A DNA stretch of 7,908 bases from an uncultured Rhodoluna sp. (lineage in GTDB: Bacteria; Actinomycetota; Actinomycetes; Actinomycetales; Microbacteriaceae): positions 1 through 7,908 of the forward strand of contig CALDKR010000243.1 in assembly GCA_937898095.1 (NCBI GenBank), written 5' to 3'. The stretch's first letter is position 1. Each line of letters opens with the position of its first letter. A program made the translations under genes and the position numbers. Under the pieces are notes generated by a model. It did not search any database. It saw nothing but the letters and a program-made list of their open reading frames with translations, and had not been told where the DNA came from. Shown here piece after piece: positions 1 to 6,661 of this stretch.

Positions 1-43
1 CGGGTTATGAGCCCGGCGAGCTACCGAACTGCTCCACCCCGCG
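1..43 (-). tRNA. initiator tRNA-fMet (CAT), 5' part only, cut by left window edge
   Basis: Read on the minus strand from position 43, the sequence gives an acceptor strand starting CGCGGGG, a D-arm containing the GGTAGC element, and an anticodon arm with CAT at positions 9-7. Three features mark it as the initiator rather than the elongator tRNA-Met: the first base is C (initiators carry an unpaired C1), the D-stem pair 11-24 is A-T, and the anticodon stem shows GGG before the loop and CCC after it. The 3' half (variable loop, T-arm, acceptor 3' strand) lies outside the window. It is co-directional with the UPF0182 gene, starting 23 nt after that gene's stop codon, with no hairpin terminator between them. 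Confidence 0.93.
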
Positions 44-54
44 GCGAAGTCCCT

Positions 55-84
55 ACTCTAGCACGATTATTTGATTGCTGACAA
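55..84 (-). promoter_or_regulatory. putative promoter of the initiator tRNA gene
   Basis: On the minus strand, TTGTCA (84-79) is followed after 18 bp by TAGAGT (60-55). These match the housekeeping -35 consensus at 5 of 6 positions and the TAnnnT form of the -10. The predicted transcript would start a few bases before the mature tRNA 5' end at 43, leaving a short leader for RNase P. The -35 box lies inside the last codons of the UPF0182 gene. The tRNA could also be reached by read-through from that operon. Supported by motif match and spacing only. Confidence 0.45.
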
Positions 85-2949
85 GGCGGCATCGATAGCT
101 GCCGAAAGCGCCTTGTCGGCTTTGCCGTATGCAGCCCAATCAGAGTTAGCCATGGCCTCTTGCTTGTCTTTGATCGCTTGAGTTGCTCGATCAAGAGCTG
201 CCTTGAGAGCCGCGTTTGAAGTGGCCGAGCCCGATGAGCTGTCGCCGCCTTCTCCAGGAGCAATTACAACCGGTTCTTTAATGCCACTGCCATCACCGGC
301 TGTGGCACCGGAGTTTCCGCCAAATAGGCTGTCGAGCGCGGCATCGAGTGTATCTTCAAACGCGATCTTGTCACCAAAGGCCACCAAGATTTTCTTCAAC
401 AGCGGGAACGAGGTTTCGCCGGTCGATTGAATGTATACCGGTTGCACATAAAGCAAACCGCCACCAACCGGAAGAGTCAGCAAGTTTCCGCTGAGCACCT
501 TGGTTGAACCCTGACGCAAAATGTTTAGCAACCTTGAGACCTCAGAGTCAGAGTTGAATGCGTTTTGCACCTGACCCGGGCCAGGCACGGTGGTCGATTT
601 TGGCAAGGTCAACAGGCGCAGTTTGCCGTAGTCGGCCGAGACTTTGCCGGCTGTCGAGCCCGCGTCTGAGTTGGCTGCAAAATAGCCCATCAGCACATTT
701 CGAGTTGATTCGCCAGTAGATCTTGGAATGAAGGTGCTGTAGATCGAGAAGGCCGGTTTGTTAGTGCCCGGCATCTCCATGGTCAGGTAGTAAGGGGGCT
801 GGGCGACCTTGGCGTCTGACGCTGGGTCGTTCGGGGTCATCCAGGCATCTTCTTGGCTATAGAACGAGCCAGCATCGGTCACGTGATATGAACCCAAAAT
901 GCTGCGCTGAACTTTGAACAAATCAGACGGGTAGCGCACGTGGCTGATTAGCTCAGCTGACATTTGCGAGACCGGTTTGATGGTGTTCGGGAACACCTTT
1001 GACCAGGTTTGCAGAATTGGGTCTTTTGAGTCCCAGGCATAGAGTTTCACGCTGCCGTCATAGGCGTCGACGGTGGCTTTGACTGAGTTGCGAATGTAGT
1101 TAACCGAAGCGCGGCCAAGAAGGTTTCCGGTTGAGCTGTCGCTAATTGCCGAGGCAAAGTTTTCTGAGCGCGAATATGGATAGTTGTTTGAGGTTGTGTA
1201 GCCATCGACAATCCAAACAACTCGACCGTCGACCACTGCCGGATATGTGTCACTGTCGAGCGTTAGATATGGAGCCACAGCGGCAACGCGCTCGCGAGGT
1301 GAGCGATCGTAGAGAATTTGCGACTCGTTGTTGATTGCGTCGGATAGCAGAATTTGCTCGCTCTGGAACTTAACCGCATAAGCCAGGCGAGAGAAAATAT
1401 TGTCTAGCTTTGGGCCGCCGTTGCCATTGAAGGTGGTGTAGGTCTGGTCGGCCTCGCCGTCACCGGCAGGATAATCGAGCTCACGCGCGGTTGCGCCCTT
1501 TGGAGCGCCGACGATTGAGTATGCGGGCGAGCTTTCGCCGAAGTAAATGCGCGGCTCAAAATTGCCAAGGGCACCGGTAGACGGAATGCCTTTTTGCAAG
1601 AAAACTGGCTGCCCATCTGTTGAGCGCTGGTTGCCGTATGCCGCGACAACGCCGTAGCCGTGGGTATAAACGATGATGTTGTTGTACCAAGATTGAGAAT
1701 CACCGAGACCGGATTGGTTTAGCTCACGCACTGCGACCACGGTGTCTTGGCTCTTGCCGTCAATCTGGTATCGGTCAACATCCAAGTGACCGGTGAAACC
1801 GTAATACTGTTTGAACTGCTCTAGCTGTTTAAACGAACTGCTAACCAGTGCCGGGTCAATAATTCGAATGTTTGCCGTGGTTTCGGCGTCAGTTCTGAGT
1901 GCGCCAGCCTCGGCATCAGTGGTCGCTTGATAGTCAACCATCTCGACGTTTTCTAGCCCGTATGCCTTGCGGGTGGCGTCTAGGTTGCGGTTAATGAATT
2001 CAGCTTCAAGAGTGCGTTCGTTTGGCACAACCTGAAAATTCTGAATAATCCAAGGGTAGAGGCCACCCAAAATAATCGAGCTAACCACCATCAGTGCGGT
2101 TGCCATGATCGAAATGCGCCAGCGACTAATTGCAGCGGTGACCAAGAAGAATGCGCCGACAACAACTGAAATCATCGCAAGAATTTGGAACCCCGGGATG
2201 GTCGCATTTACATCGGTGTAGGTTGCGCCGGTGTAGAGACCGGTTGAACTGGTCATGGTTGAGAACTGGTCAAGCCATAGGCTCGCACCCTGAACGACCA
2301 TGTAGATAGCCGCTGTCGCTGCTACTTGAATTCGAGCGGCTTTGCTGACCTGCGTGTTTCGACCCGCGAAGCGAATGCCGCCATAGACCAAGTGAACAAA
2401 TGCCGAAAGCAAGGTGGCAAGCAGGAATGCGGCAGATAAGAAAGTTATCGCCGAGCGAAGAAACGGCAGTTCGAATAAATAAAACGAAACATCTAAGCCG
2501 AATTGTGCGTCTTTAGTGCCGGCCGAGGTTCGGTTGAGATAGGCAAGAATTACGTCCCAGTTTGATGATGCGGCTACTCCGGCAAAGATGCCCAAGGCGG
2601 CCGGAACGCCAATCATGATGAGTCGACGAAGCTGCTCGAGCAACTGACGATAGGCTCCAAAAATGTCATTTGCCTCGGTGAATTTTGCATAGATTGGGCG
2701 GGTGCGATAGGCCAACCAAAGGCTTAGACCAGTGATGGCAGCCATCAGAACTGCCGCCACTGCGAACACTGCAACCTTGCTAGCGATTTGAGTGGCAAAA
2801 ACTGAGCTAAATCCAAGCTGATCAAACCAGAGCCAGTCAGTATAAAAACCTGTTGCGCTGAATAGGGTCGCTCCAATAACCACGATGATTGCAATCGCGA
2901 TTCGGGCCGGGCTAATTTTTCGGGTCGAAGCCTGGTTTAGGTTGGTCAT
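67..2949 (-). CDS. UPF0182 family (COG1615) large membrane protein
   Basis: This 960-residue protein belongs to the UPF0182 family of large actinobacterial and cyanobacterial membrane proteins, whose biochemical function is not established. About seven hydrophobic helices occupy the first third (roughly residues 16-34, 58-80, 110-128, 166-188, 206-226, 254-274 and 280-300). They are followed by a soluble region of about 550 residues, presumably extracytoplasmic. Family-typical stretches include the FYTDWLWFDQLGF segment near residues 35-47, the VVPNER motif near 307-312 and the NNIIVYTHGYGVV segment in the soluble part. Near the C-terminus a Gly/Ser/Asp-rich flexible linker (about residues 877-915) leads to an Ala/Lys-rich helical tail containing the SDWAAYGKADKAL motif seen in relatives. 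Length is usual for the family. The ATG start has a strong AGGAG five nt upstream and the N-terminus runs straight into helix 1. It is the second gene of an operon, 21 nt after the protease gene, suggesting a shared envelope role; that role is inference. Confidence 0.95.
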   Translation of the reverse strand: MTNLNQASTRKISPARIAIAIIVVIGATLFSATGFYTDWLWFDQLGFSSVFATQIASKVAVFAVAAVLMAAITGLSLWLAYRTRPIYAKFTEANDIFGAYRQLLEQLRRLIMIGVPAALGIFAGVAASSNWDVILAYLNRTSAGTKDAQFGLDVSFYLFELPFLRSAITFLSAAFLLATLLSAFVHLVYGGIRFAGRNTQVSKAARIQVAATAAIYMVVQGASLWLDQFSTMTSSTGLYTGATYTDVNATIPGFQILAMISVVVGAFFLVTAAISRWRISIMATALMVVSSIILGGLYPWIIQNFQVVPNERTLEAEFINRNLDATRKAYGLENVEMVDYQATTDAEAGALRTDAETTANIRIIDPALVSSSFKQLEQFKQYYGFTGHLDVDRYQIDGKSQDTVVAVRELNQSGLGDSQSWYNNIIVYTHGYGVVAAYGNQRSTDGQPVFLQKGIPSTGALGNFEPRIYFGESSPAYSIVGAPKGATARELDYPAGDGEADQTYTTFNGNGGPKLDNIFSRLAYAVKFQSEQILLSDAINNESQILYDRSPRERVAAVAPYLTLDSDTYPAVVDGRVVWIVDGYTTSNNYPYSRSENFASAISDSSTGNLLGRASVNYIRNSVKATVDAYDGSVKLYAWDSKDPILQTWSKVFPNTIKPVSQMSAELISHVRYPSDLFKVQRSILGSYHVTDAGSFYSQEDAWMTPNDPASDAKVAQPPYYLTMEMPGTNKPAFSIYSTFIPRSTGESTRNVLMGYFAANSDAGSTAGKVSADYGKLRLLTLPKSTTVPGPGQVQNAFNSDSEVSRLLNILRQGSTKVLSGNLLTLPVGGGLLYVQPVYIQSTGETSFPLLKKILVAFGDKIAFEDTLDAALDSLFGGNSGATAGDGSGIKEPVVIAPGEGGDSSSGSATSNAALKAALDRATQAIKDKQEAMANSDWAAYGKADKALSAAIDAALSAIK

Positions 2950-2954
2950 TTTTT

Positions 2955-2959
2955 CTCCT
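2955..2959 (-). promoter_or_regulatory. ribosome binding site of the UPF0182 gene
   Basis: AGGAG followed by five A residues lies directly before the ATG at 2949. It sits in the 21-nt gap after the protease stop codon and fixes the start of the UPF0182 reading frame. The short gap and strong site support co-transcription with independent translation initiation. Confidence 0.85.
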
Positions 2960-2970
2960 GGATGGATGGC

Positions 2971-4068
2971 CTAGTTAGCAGAACAAGTTGGCAGTGCGCT
3001 CAAATTCCCTGCGCTGCCGATTGCATTAGCGGCTTTGAGTGCGTCGTCAAAAGTTGTGACCTTAAAAACCTGAAGGCCGGTCGGAACATGGCCGATCACC
3101 TCTGCGCAATTATCAGCCGGGGCGAGGAAATATTTTGCACCCGCATTTTTTGCACCGTAAAGCTTTTGTCGAATTCCGCCGATTGGGCCGATGGTGCCGT
3201 TTGCGTCGATCGTTCCGGTGCCTGCAAGTTTTTCGCCGCCGACTAGATAGCCCGGCGTTAGAACATCGTAGATTCCGAGCGCAAAAATCATGCCGCCAGA
3301 GGGGCCGCCAACGTCAGAAAGTTTGAGGTCGACCTGAATTGGAAAGTCATATTTGATGCCAGCAAGCACACCGATGCGATAGTCGCCCGCTTCATTCTGA
3401 GTTGGCTTCACGGTCACGGTTTGAAGTTTTCCGGCGCGCTCAATTTGAATCGCGACTTCAGAGCCGGCAGCCTCATTCAGGGCGGCCCTCAGCTCGGAAA
3501 CCGAGTGAATTGGGGCTCCGTTGGCTGTCTTTATAAAGTCAGTCGCCCGCAGGATTCCGCTTGCCGGTGCATTTTTGACAACCTCGCTGACATAGACCTC
3601 AAACGGCACTTTATAGCCAAGTTTTTTCAGGGCAACCGCAATCGCATCTTGTTGCGATTGCTCCATCATGGCGGCGCTTTCAACTTCGGCCTGCTGATAG
3701 CTCTGACCCGGAGGAAAGATCGCGTCGAGCGGAGTAATAACCTGAGCTGGGTCAAGCCAGGCCATGCCGAGCTCTAGCCAGCTAGGGGTGTTTTCGCGGC
3801 TGCCAAGCACGCGCACCGTGAGAAGGTCAAGGTCACCTTTGGTTTCATAAGTTTTGGCATCGGCTACTGAAATTACTGGCTCGCCTTTTTCAACTGACAG
3901 CACGTTGAACACTGGCCCCGGTTGCTCGATGACATATGGCGTCGGCAAGAAGACCAAACCCAGCAGAGTGGCGGTGAAAAGCGCCAGAAAAATCAACCCG
4001 GATGCACGGCGCGGACGGCGAGCACTGTTGTCGAAATAAGACTGATTTGGCTCGTCAAAAAAACTCAC
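2971..4068 (-). CDS. YlbL-type PDZ and Lon-like (S16) membrane-anchored serine protease
   Basis: This 365-residue protein is a YlbL/COG3480-type protease. A short cytoplasmic basic N-terminus precedes one membrane helix (about residues 24-41), followed by the family's EQPGPVFNV segment (48-56). A PDZ domain covers roughly 155-222 (VYVSEVVKNAPASGIL, then the NGAPIHSVSELRAAL stretch). The Lon-type S16 peptidase domain covers about 230-350. The catalytic dyad is visible: Ser257 in GGPSGGM and Lys302 in GGIRQKLYGAKNAGA, the spacing seen in Lon. No AAA+ ATPase domain is present, so it should act ATP-independently outside the membrane. The only usable start is GTG at 4068, because an in-frame TAG lies 12 nt upstream and no other start codon precedes the membrane helix. 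It heads the operon with the UPF0182 gene. Family assignment is firm. Its substrate is unknown; a Bacillus homologue has been linked to degrading a cell-division inhibitor, which need not apply here. Confidence 0.95.
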   Translation of the reverse strand: MSFFDEPNQSYFDNSARRPRRASGLIFLALFTATLLGLVFLPTPYVIEQPGPVFNVLSVEKGEPVISVADAKTYETKGDLDLLTVRVLGSRENTPSWLELGMAWLDPAQVITPLDAIFPPGQSYQQAEVESAAMMEQSQQDAIAVALKKLGYKVPFEVYVSEVVKNAPASGILRATDFIKTANGAPIHSVSELRAALNEAAGSEVAIQIERAGKLQTVTVKPTQNEAGDYRIGVLAGIKYDFPIQVDLKLSDVGGPSGGMIFALGIYDVLTPGYLVGGEKLAGTGTIDANGTIGPIGGIRQKLYGAKNAGAKYFLAPADNCAEVIGHVPTGLQVFKVTTFDDALKAANAIGSAGNLSALPTCSAN

Positions 4069-4074
4069 GGCTAA

Positions 4075-4080
4075 AGCCTA
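4075..4080 (-). promoter_or_regulatory. putative -10 element giving a leaderless mRNA for the PDZ protease
   Basis: TAGGCT fits the TAnnnT form of a -10 hexamer and ends six nt before the GTG start at 4068, so transcription would begin at or next to the start codon. Consistent with leaderless translation, there is no ribosome binding site at normal distance; the nearest GGAGG (4092-4088) is 19 nt away, too far, and would lie upstream of the predicted transcript start. No convincing -35 box is seen. Leaderless genes are common in actinobacteria, which makes this plausible but not proven. Confidence 0.35.
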
Positions 4081-4196
4081 ACTTCTGCCTCCGACAGCTT
4101 GATGCTGTTTTGAGCCGTTTACTCTGCTGGCGAACAACGCTGCAGAAACTGACAAAAATACAGAATTTATGAGCCGAAGGCCATACCGTTGAAATT

Positions 4197-4203
4197 GAGG
4201 AGG
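4197..4203 (+). promoter_or_regulatory. ribosome binding site of the DUF2342 gene
   Basis: GAGGAGG, a near-perfect anti-SD complement, lies five nt before the ATG at 4209. It decides the start codon and suggests efficient initiation, in contrast to the neighbouring divergent gene and the downstream ThiF-like gene, which lack such a site. Confidence 0.9.
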
Positions 4204-4208
4204 CCCAG

Positions 4209-5525
4209 ATGACGGCTGAAAACGCGGGCGAATCGAGCCCAGAAGATTTTGAACGCTTTTTGCGTGATTTTCTGGCCGGCAATCAAAATGCCGATGCGGC
4301 TAAATTGGCGGCCGCCGCAGGCTTGCCTAATGACCCAGCAGCAATTGCAGCCATGATGAGTCAGCTTCAGTCGGCTCTCAAATCATTTGGCGATTCTGAT
4401 GCTTCAGGAGTCAATTGGAACCTCGCACTCGACCAAGCTAGAAACATCGCGCGCAAAGACGGCACCGCAGTCAGCGACCGGGTTCGCAAAGAAATCAACG
4501 ACGCTATGTCGATCGGGGCGTTGTGGCTTGGGCAGCAAACAGAAATTTCAGACTTGACCACCGAGCCAAAATTGCTGACTCGCGAAATGTGGGTTGCCGA
4601 CTCAATTGCGCTTTTTCAAGCTCTGGCCTCACCAATTGCCTCTCGCATGAGCAATGCGCTTAGCGAAAATCTAGATTCAAATTTGCCCGATGAACTCAAG
4701 GCGACCCTTGGCCCCGCTGCCGCGATGCTGAAATCTGCCGGCGGCGCGCTTTATGCAATGCAGCTAGGGCAGGCCATCGGCAAGCTTTCAGCCGAGGCTC
4801 TTGGTGGCAGCGACATCGGTTTGCCAATCTTTCAAGAACAGCGCGTGGCGTTTGTCGCTCAAAACCTAGAACAGTTTGTTAGCGACCTCGAGATCGAGCG
4901 CGACCAGGCATTTATTTATATGTCGATTCGCGAAATGGCCCATGCTCGACTGTTTAAGCACAGCCGATGGCTTCGCGAACACGTTGTTTCGCTGATCGCC
5001 AACTTTGCGAGTGAAATCAAAATTGATACCGACAAAATCAACGATGTGGCCTCGGGTTTTGATCCAAACAATGCCGACGAACTCAAGGGAATTCTCGAAT
5101 CTGGCGGCTTAATGGCCGAGCAAACCGATGAGCAAAAATTGGCACTGGCGCGAATTGAAGGGTTGCTGGCCCTGATTGAAGGCTGGGTCGATGCTGTCAC
5201 CGATGAAGCCACCAAACTGCTGCCAAAATCTGTGGCAATCGCAGAAGCCGTGCGTCGGCGTCGAGCAACTGGCGGGCCAGCTGAGCAAACATTTAGAACT
5301 CTGGTTGGCCTAGATCTTCGACCTCGCAAGTTGCGCGAGGCCGCCGCAATGTGGCGCGAAATCGGCGCAGCACTTGGGCATGCAAAGTGTGATTCACTCT
5401 GGGATCACCCCGATGTACTGCCAACTCTTGAAGACATTGCCGACCCGAGCGCGCTGATTGAGCGCCTGCGCAATGCATCGACAGACGATGCGATTGATCG
5501 CGAGTTGCGAGATTTGCTGGGCTAA
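4209..5525 (+). CDS. DUF2342 / zincin_2 family putative zinc-dependent metalloprotease
   Basis: This 438-residue soluble protein matches the DUF2342 family (annotated as zinc-dependent metalloprotease, or F420-biosynthesis-associated protein in some actinobacteria). The N-terminus is acidic and helical (PEDFERFLRDFL, 11-22), followed by the TREMWVADSI segment (124-133) and an AMQLGQAIGKLSAEALGGSD helix (183-202). The family's signature core is REMAHARLFKHSRWLREH (241-258), a degenerate zincin-like motif in which His245 and Glu242 stand where HExxH residues would be, and ALIEGWVDAV (321-330), with Glu324 a possible third ligand. A conserved tail contains RRRRATGGPAEQTF (349-362), GLDLRPRKLREAA and the LWDHPDVLPT motif (398-407). 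No signal peptide or membrane helix is seen, so it should be cytoplasmic. Peptidase activity is predicted from fold and residues only. It starts 140 nt from the divergent PDZ protease gene, and the next gene follows after 62 nt on the same strand. Confidence 0.92.
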   Translation: MTAENAGESSPEDFERFLRDFLAGNQNADAAKLAAAAGLPNDPAAIAAMMSQLQSALKSFGDSDASGVNWNLALDQARNIARKDGTAVSDRVRKEINDAMSIGALWLGQQTEISDLTTEPKLLTREMWVADSIALFQALASPIASRMSNALSENLDSNLPDELKATLGPAAAMLKSAGGALYAMQLGQAIGKLSAEALGGSDIGLPIFQEQRVAFVAQNLEQFVSDLEIERDQAFIYMSIREMAHARLFKHSRWLREHVVSLIANFASEIKIDTDKINDVASGFDPNNADELKGILESGGLMAEQTDEQKLALARIEGLLALIEGWVDAVTDEATKLLPKSVAIAEAVRRRRATGGPAEQTFRTLVGLDLRPRKLREAAAMWREIGAALGHAKCDSLWDHPDVLPTLEDIADPSALIERLRNASTDDAIDRELRDLLG

Positions 5526-5621
5526 GCCGCCTCTTGCACCTGTGAATAACTTGAGCGTCTGAATTTCGGCTGGGTCATGCTTGCCGAATGGTGCTCAAGT
5601 TAAATTCAGCTAAGCCGCCTC
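5521..5621 (+). repeat. 13-bp direct repeat flanking the DUF2342/ThiF-like junction
   Basis: GCTAAGCCGCCTC occurs exactly at 5521-5533, across the stop codon of the metalloprotease gene, and again at 5609-5621, within codons 8-12 of the ThiF-like gene. The copies are 88 bp apart. No symmetry within the repeat suggests a dimeric operator. It may be a remnant of a small duplication or chance. Confidence 0.5.
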
Positions 5622-6661
5622 GATGGCGCAATCTCACCGATCTGCAGTTTGGTCTCGATTCAACCGGCGTAACTATTGAGCAGATCAGCGATTCTCAGAG
5701 GCGCATGATCGGCTTGCTGAGTCTTGGAATCGCCGACGGGCAACTTGAGGTGATTGGCAAAGATGCCGGTTTGACTGCAGTTGAATCGCAAGATCTGGTT
5801 GAAAAGTTAGCCCCGGTTTTATATCGAGATTCACAGCCTAAGAAAATCAGGTCAAGCAAAAAGACCAACTGGGCTGATGAATATTTTCAAAATGCTTTCG
5901 CTGAAATTGTGCGAATTGAAGCAAATTATTCGACCAGCGGGCCGACTATTTTGGCTGCGCGATCGGCACGAAGCATCTATGTTGACTCTCTCGGAAAAAC
6001 CGGTTTGGCATTGACTCGCACTCTTGCCGCTGCGGGAATTGGTCAAGTGGTTAGCCACGACAGCCGACCAATTCTGCCTGCCGACATTGGCGCTGACGGT
6101 TTCGAACAAGCCCACCAAGGAGGCTCTAGATTCACCACGGTTTCTGAAATTCTTAAGCGCAATCATCTTGCAATGCGCGTTGCAAACGCCAACCGAATGA
6201 GCAATTCGTCAATCGAGAAAATTGATTTTGCAATTCTGATTTCTCAGTCGGTAATAGCGCCAGCGAGATACGCGATTTGGGCTCGCAAAGAAGTTCCGCA
6301 CCTAAACATCACATTCGGTGAGCGATTCATCGACATCACTCCGGTGATAATCGCCGGCAAAAATCCCTGTATGAAATGTCTTGACCTAAATCGAACCGCA
6401 GAAGACTCAGCGTGGCCAGCTCTGGCAAGTCAGGCTTTGAGTTCGAACCTGAGGTTCGATGACGCAAGCAGTCGAATGTTTGCGGTTGGGCTAGCCGCAA
6501 AATCGGCGCTTCTGCATCTAGACGGCCCAATTATCGGCGAGGTTGATTCAAGGTCTTCGGTTGGCCTGGCCAGCCATCGAGGTTTTCGGCTAGATCTGCA
6601 AGACCACCGAATTTATGAGTTCAACTGGCCAGCGGCTAAAAACTGCGGTTGCTTGGGCTAA
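5588..6661 (+). CDS. ThiF/E1-like protein (actinobacterial TOMM-cyclodehydratase-like), function unknown
   Basis: This 357-residue protein resembles the actinobacterial ThiF-like proteins often labelled 'TOMM precursor leader peptide-binding' or 'cyclodehydratase'. Residues about 10-80 (PRWRNLTDLQFGLDS through LVEKLAPVL) look like the N-terminal winged-helix/peptide-recognition domain of that family. A Rossmann-like E1 segment follows (about 128-175, YVDSLGKTGLALTRTLAAAGIGQVV and then HDSRP). Its glycine loop is reduced to GKTG instead of the GxGxxG of active ThiF/MoeB enzymes. Four cysteines form a likely structural zinc site: Cys261 and Cys264 (NPCMKCLDLNRT) and Cys353 and Cys355 near the C-terminus (NCGCLG). 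The loss of a canonical loop suggests it binds rather than activates a substrate; this is inference. No RiPP precursor, YcaO or dehydrogenase gene is visible nearby. The start at 5588 (ATG, followed immediately by GTG) has no clear ribosome binding site, so initiation may be leaderless or coupled. Its end overlaps the convergent helicase gene by 26 bp. Confidence 0.82.
   Translation: MVLKLNSAKPPRWRNLTDLQFGLDSTGVTIEQISDSQRRMIGLLSLGIADGQLEVIGKDAGLTAVESQDLVEKLAPVLYRDSQPKKIRSSKKTNWADEYFQNAFAEIVRIEANYSTSGPTILAARSARSIYVDSLGKTGLALTRTLAAAGIGQVVSHDSRPILPADIGADGFEQAHQGGSRFTTVSEILKRNHLAMRVANANRMSNSSIEKIDFAILISQSVIAPARYAIWARKEVPHLNITFGERFIDITPVIIAGKNPCMKCLDLNRTAEDSAWPALASQALSSNLRFDDASSRMFAVGLAAKSALLHLDGPIIGEVDSRSSVGLASHRGFRLDLQDHRIYEFNWPAAKNCGCLG

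Larger units (their letters stand above)
4069..4208. other. divergent intergenic region between two operons
   Basis: This 140-bp spacer separates the 5' ends of the PDZ protease gene (minus) and the metalloprotease gene (plus), so it must carry both promoters or face a bidirectional one. The minus side shows a -10-like TAGGCT close to the GTG. On the plus side CTGACA at 4149-4154 resembles a -35, but no acceptable -10 occurs at the right distance, so I do not call a plus-strand promoter. TGAGCCG occurs twice (4111-4117 and 4170-4176), too short to call an operator. No terminator or small RNA structure is evident. Confidence 0.6.

Noticed and set aside
203..430. Pro/Ser-rich 75-codon open frame on the plus strand, opposite the UPF0182 linker
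   Set aside because: The odd composition comes from reading the Gly/Ser/Asp-rich linker codons in antisense.
1404..1703. Open frame of 99 codons on the minus strand inside the UPF0182 gene
   Set aside because: It overlaps the real gene in a shifted frame, has no recognisable domain or ribosome binding site, and its composition looks like a by-product of the true frame.
3421..3777. Open frame of 118 codons on the plus strand opposite the PDZ protease gene
   Set aside because: It is antisense to a conserved protease domain, with no family resemblance or initiation signal.
4149..4177. CTGACA as a -35 box for the DUF2342 gene
   Set aside because: No -10-like hexamer is found 16-18 bp downstream; TACCGT at 4184-4189 is too far away and has no -35 of its own.
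4916..5329. Open frame of 137 codons on the minus strand opposite the DUF2342 gene
   Set aside because: Ser/Arg/Ala-rich translation typical of the complement of a biased coding frame; the plus-strand protein is clearly the conserved one.
5852..6166. Open frame of 104 codons on the minus strand opposite the ThiF-like gene
   Set aside because: Antisense shadow without motifs or a start signal.
6443..6459. Perfect 7-bp inverted repeat TCGAACC-TGA-GGTTCGA, resembling a tRNA T-arm or hairpin terminator
   Set aside because: It lies in the middle of the ThiF-like coding sequence, has no T-run, and no cloverleaf can be built around it. Probably a coding coincidence.
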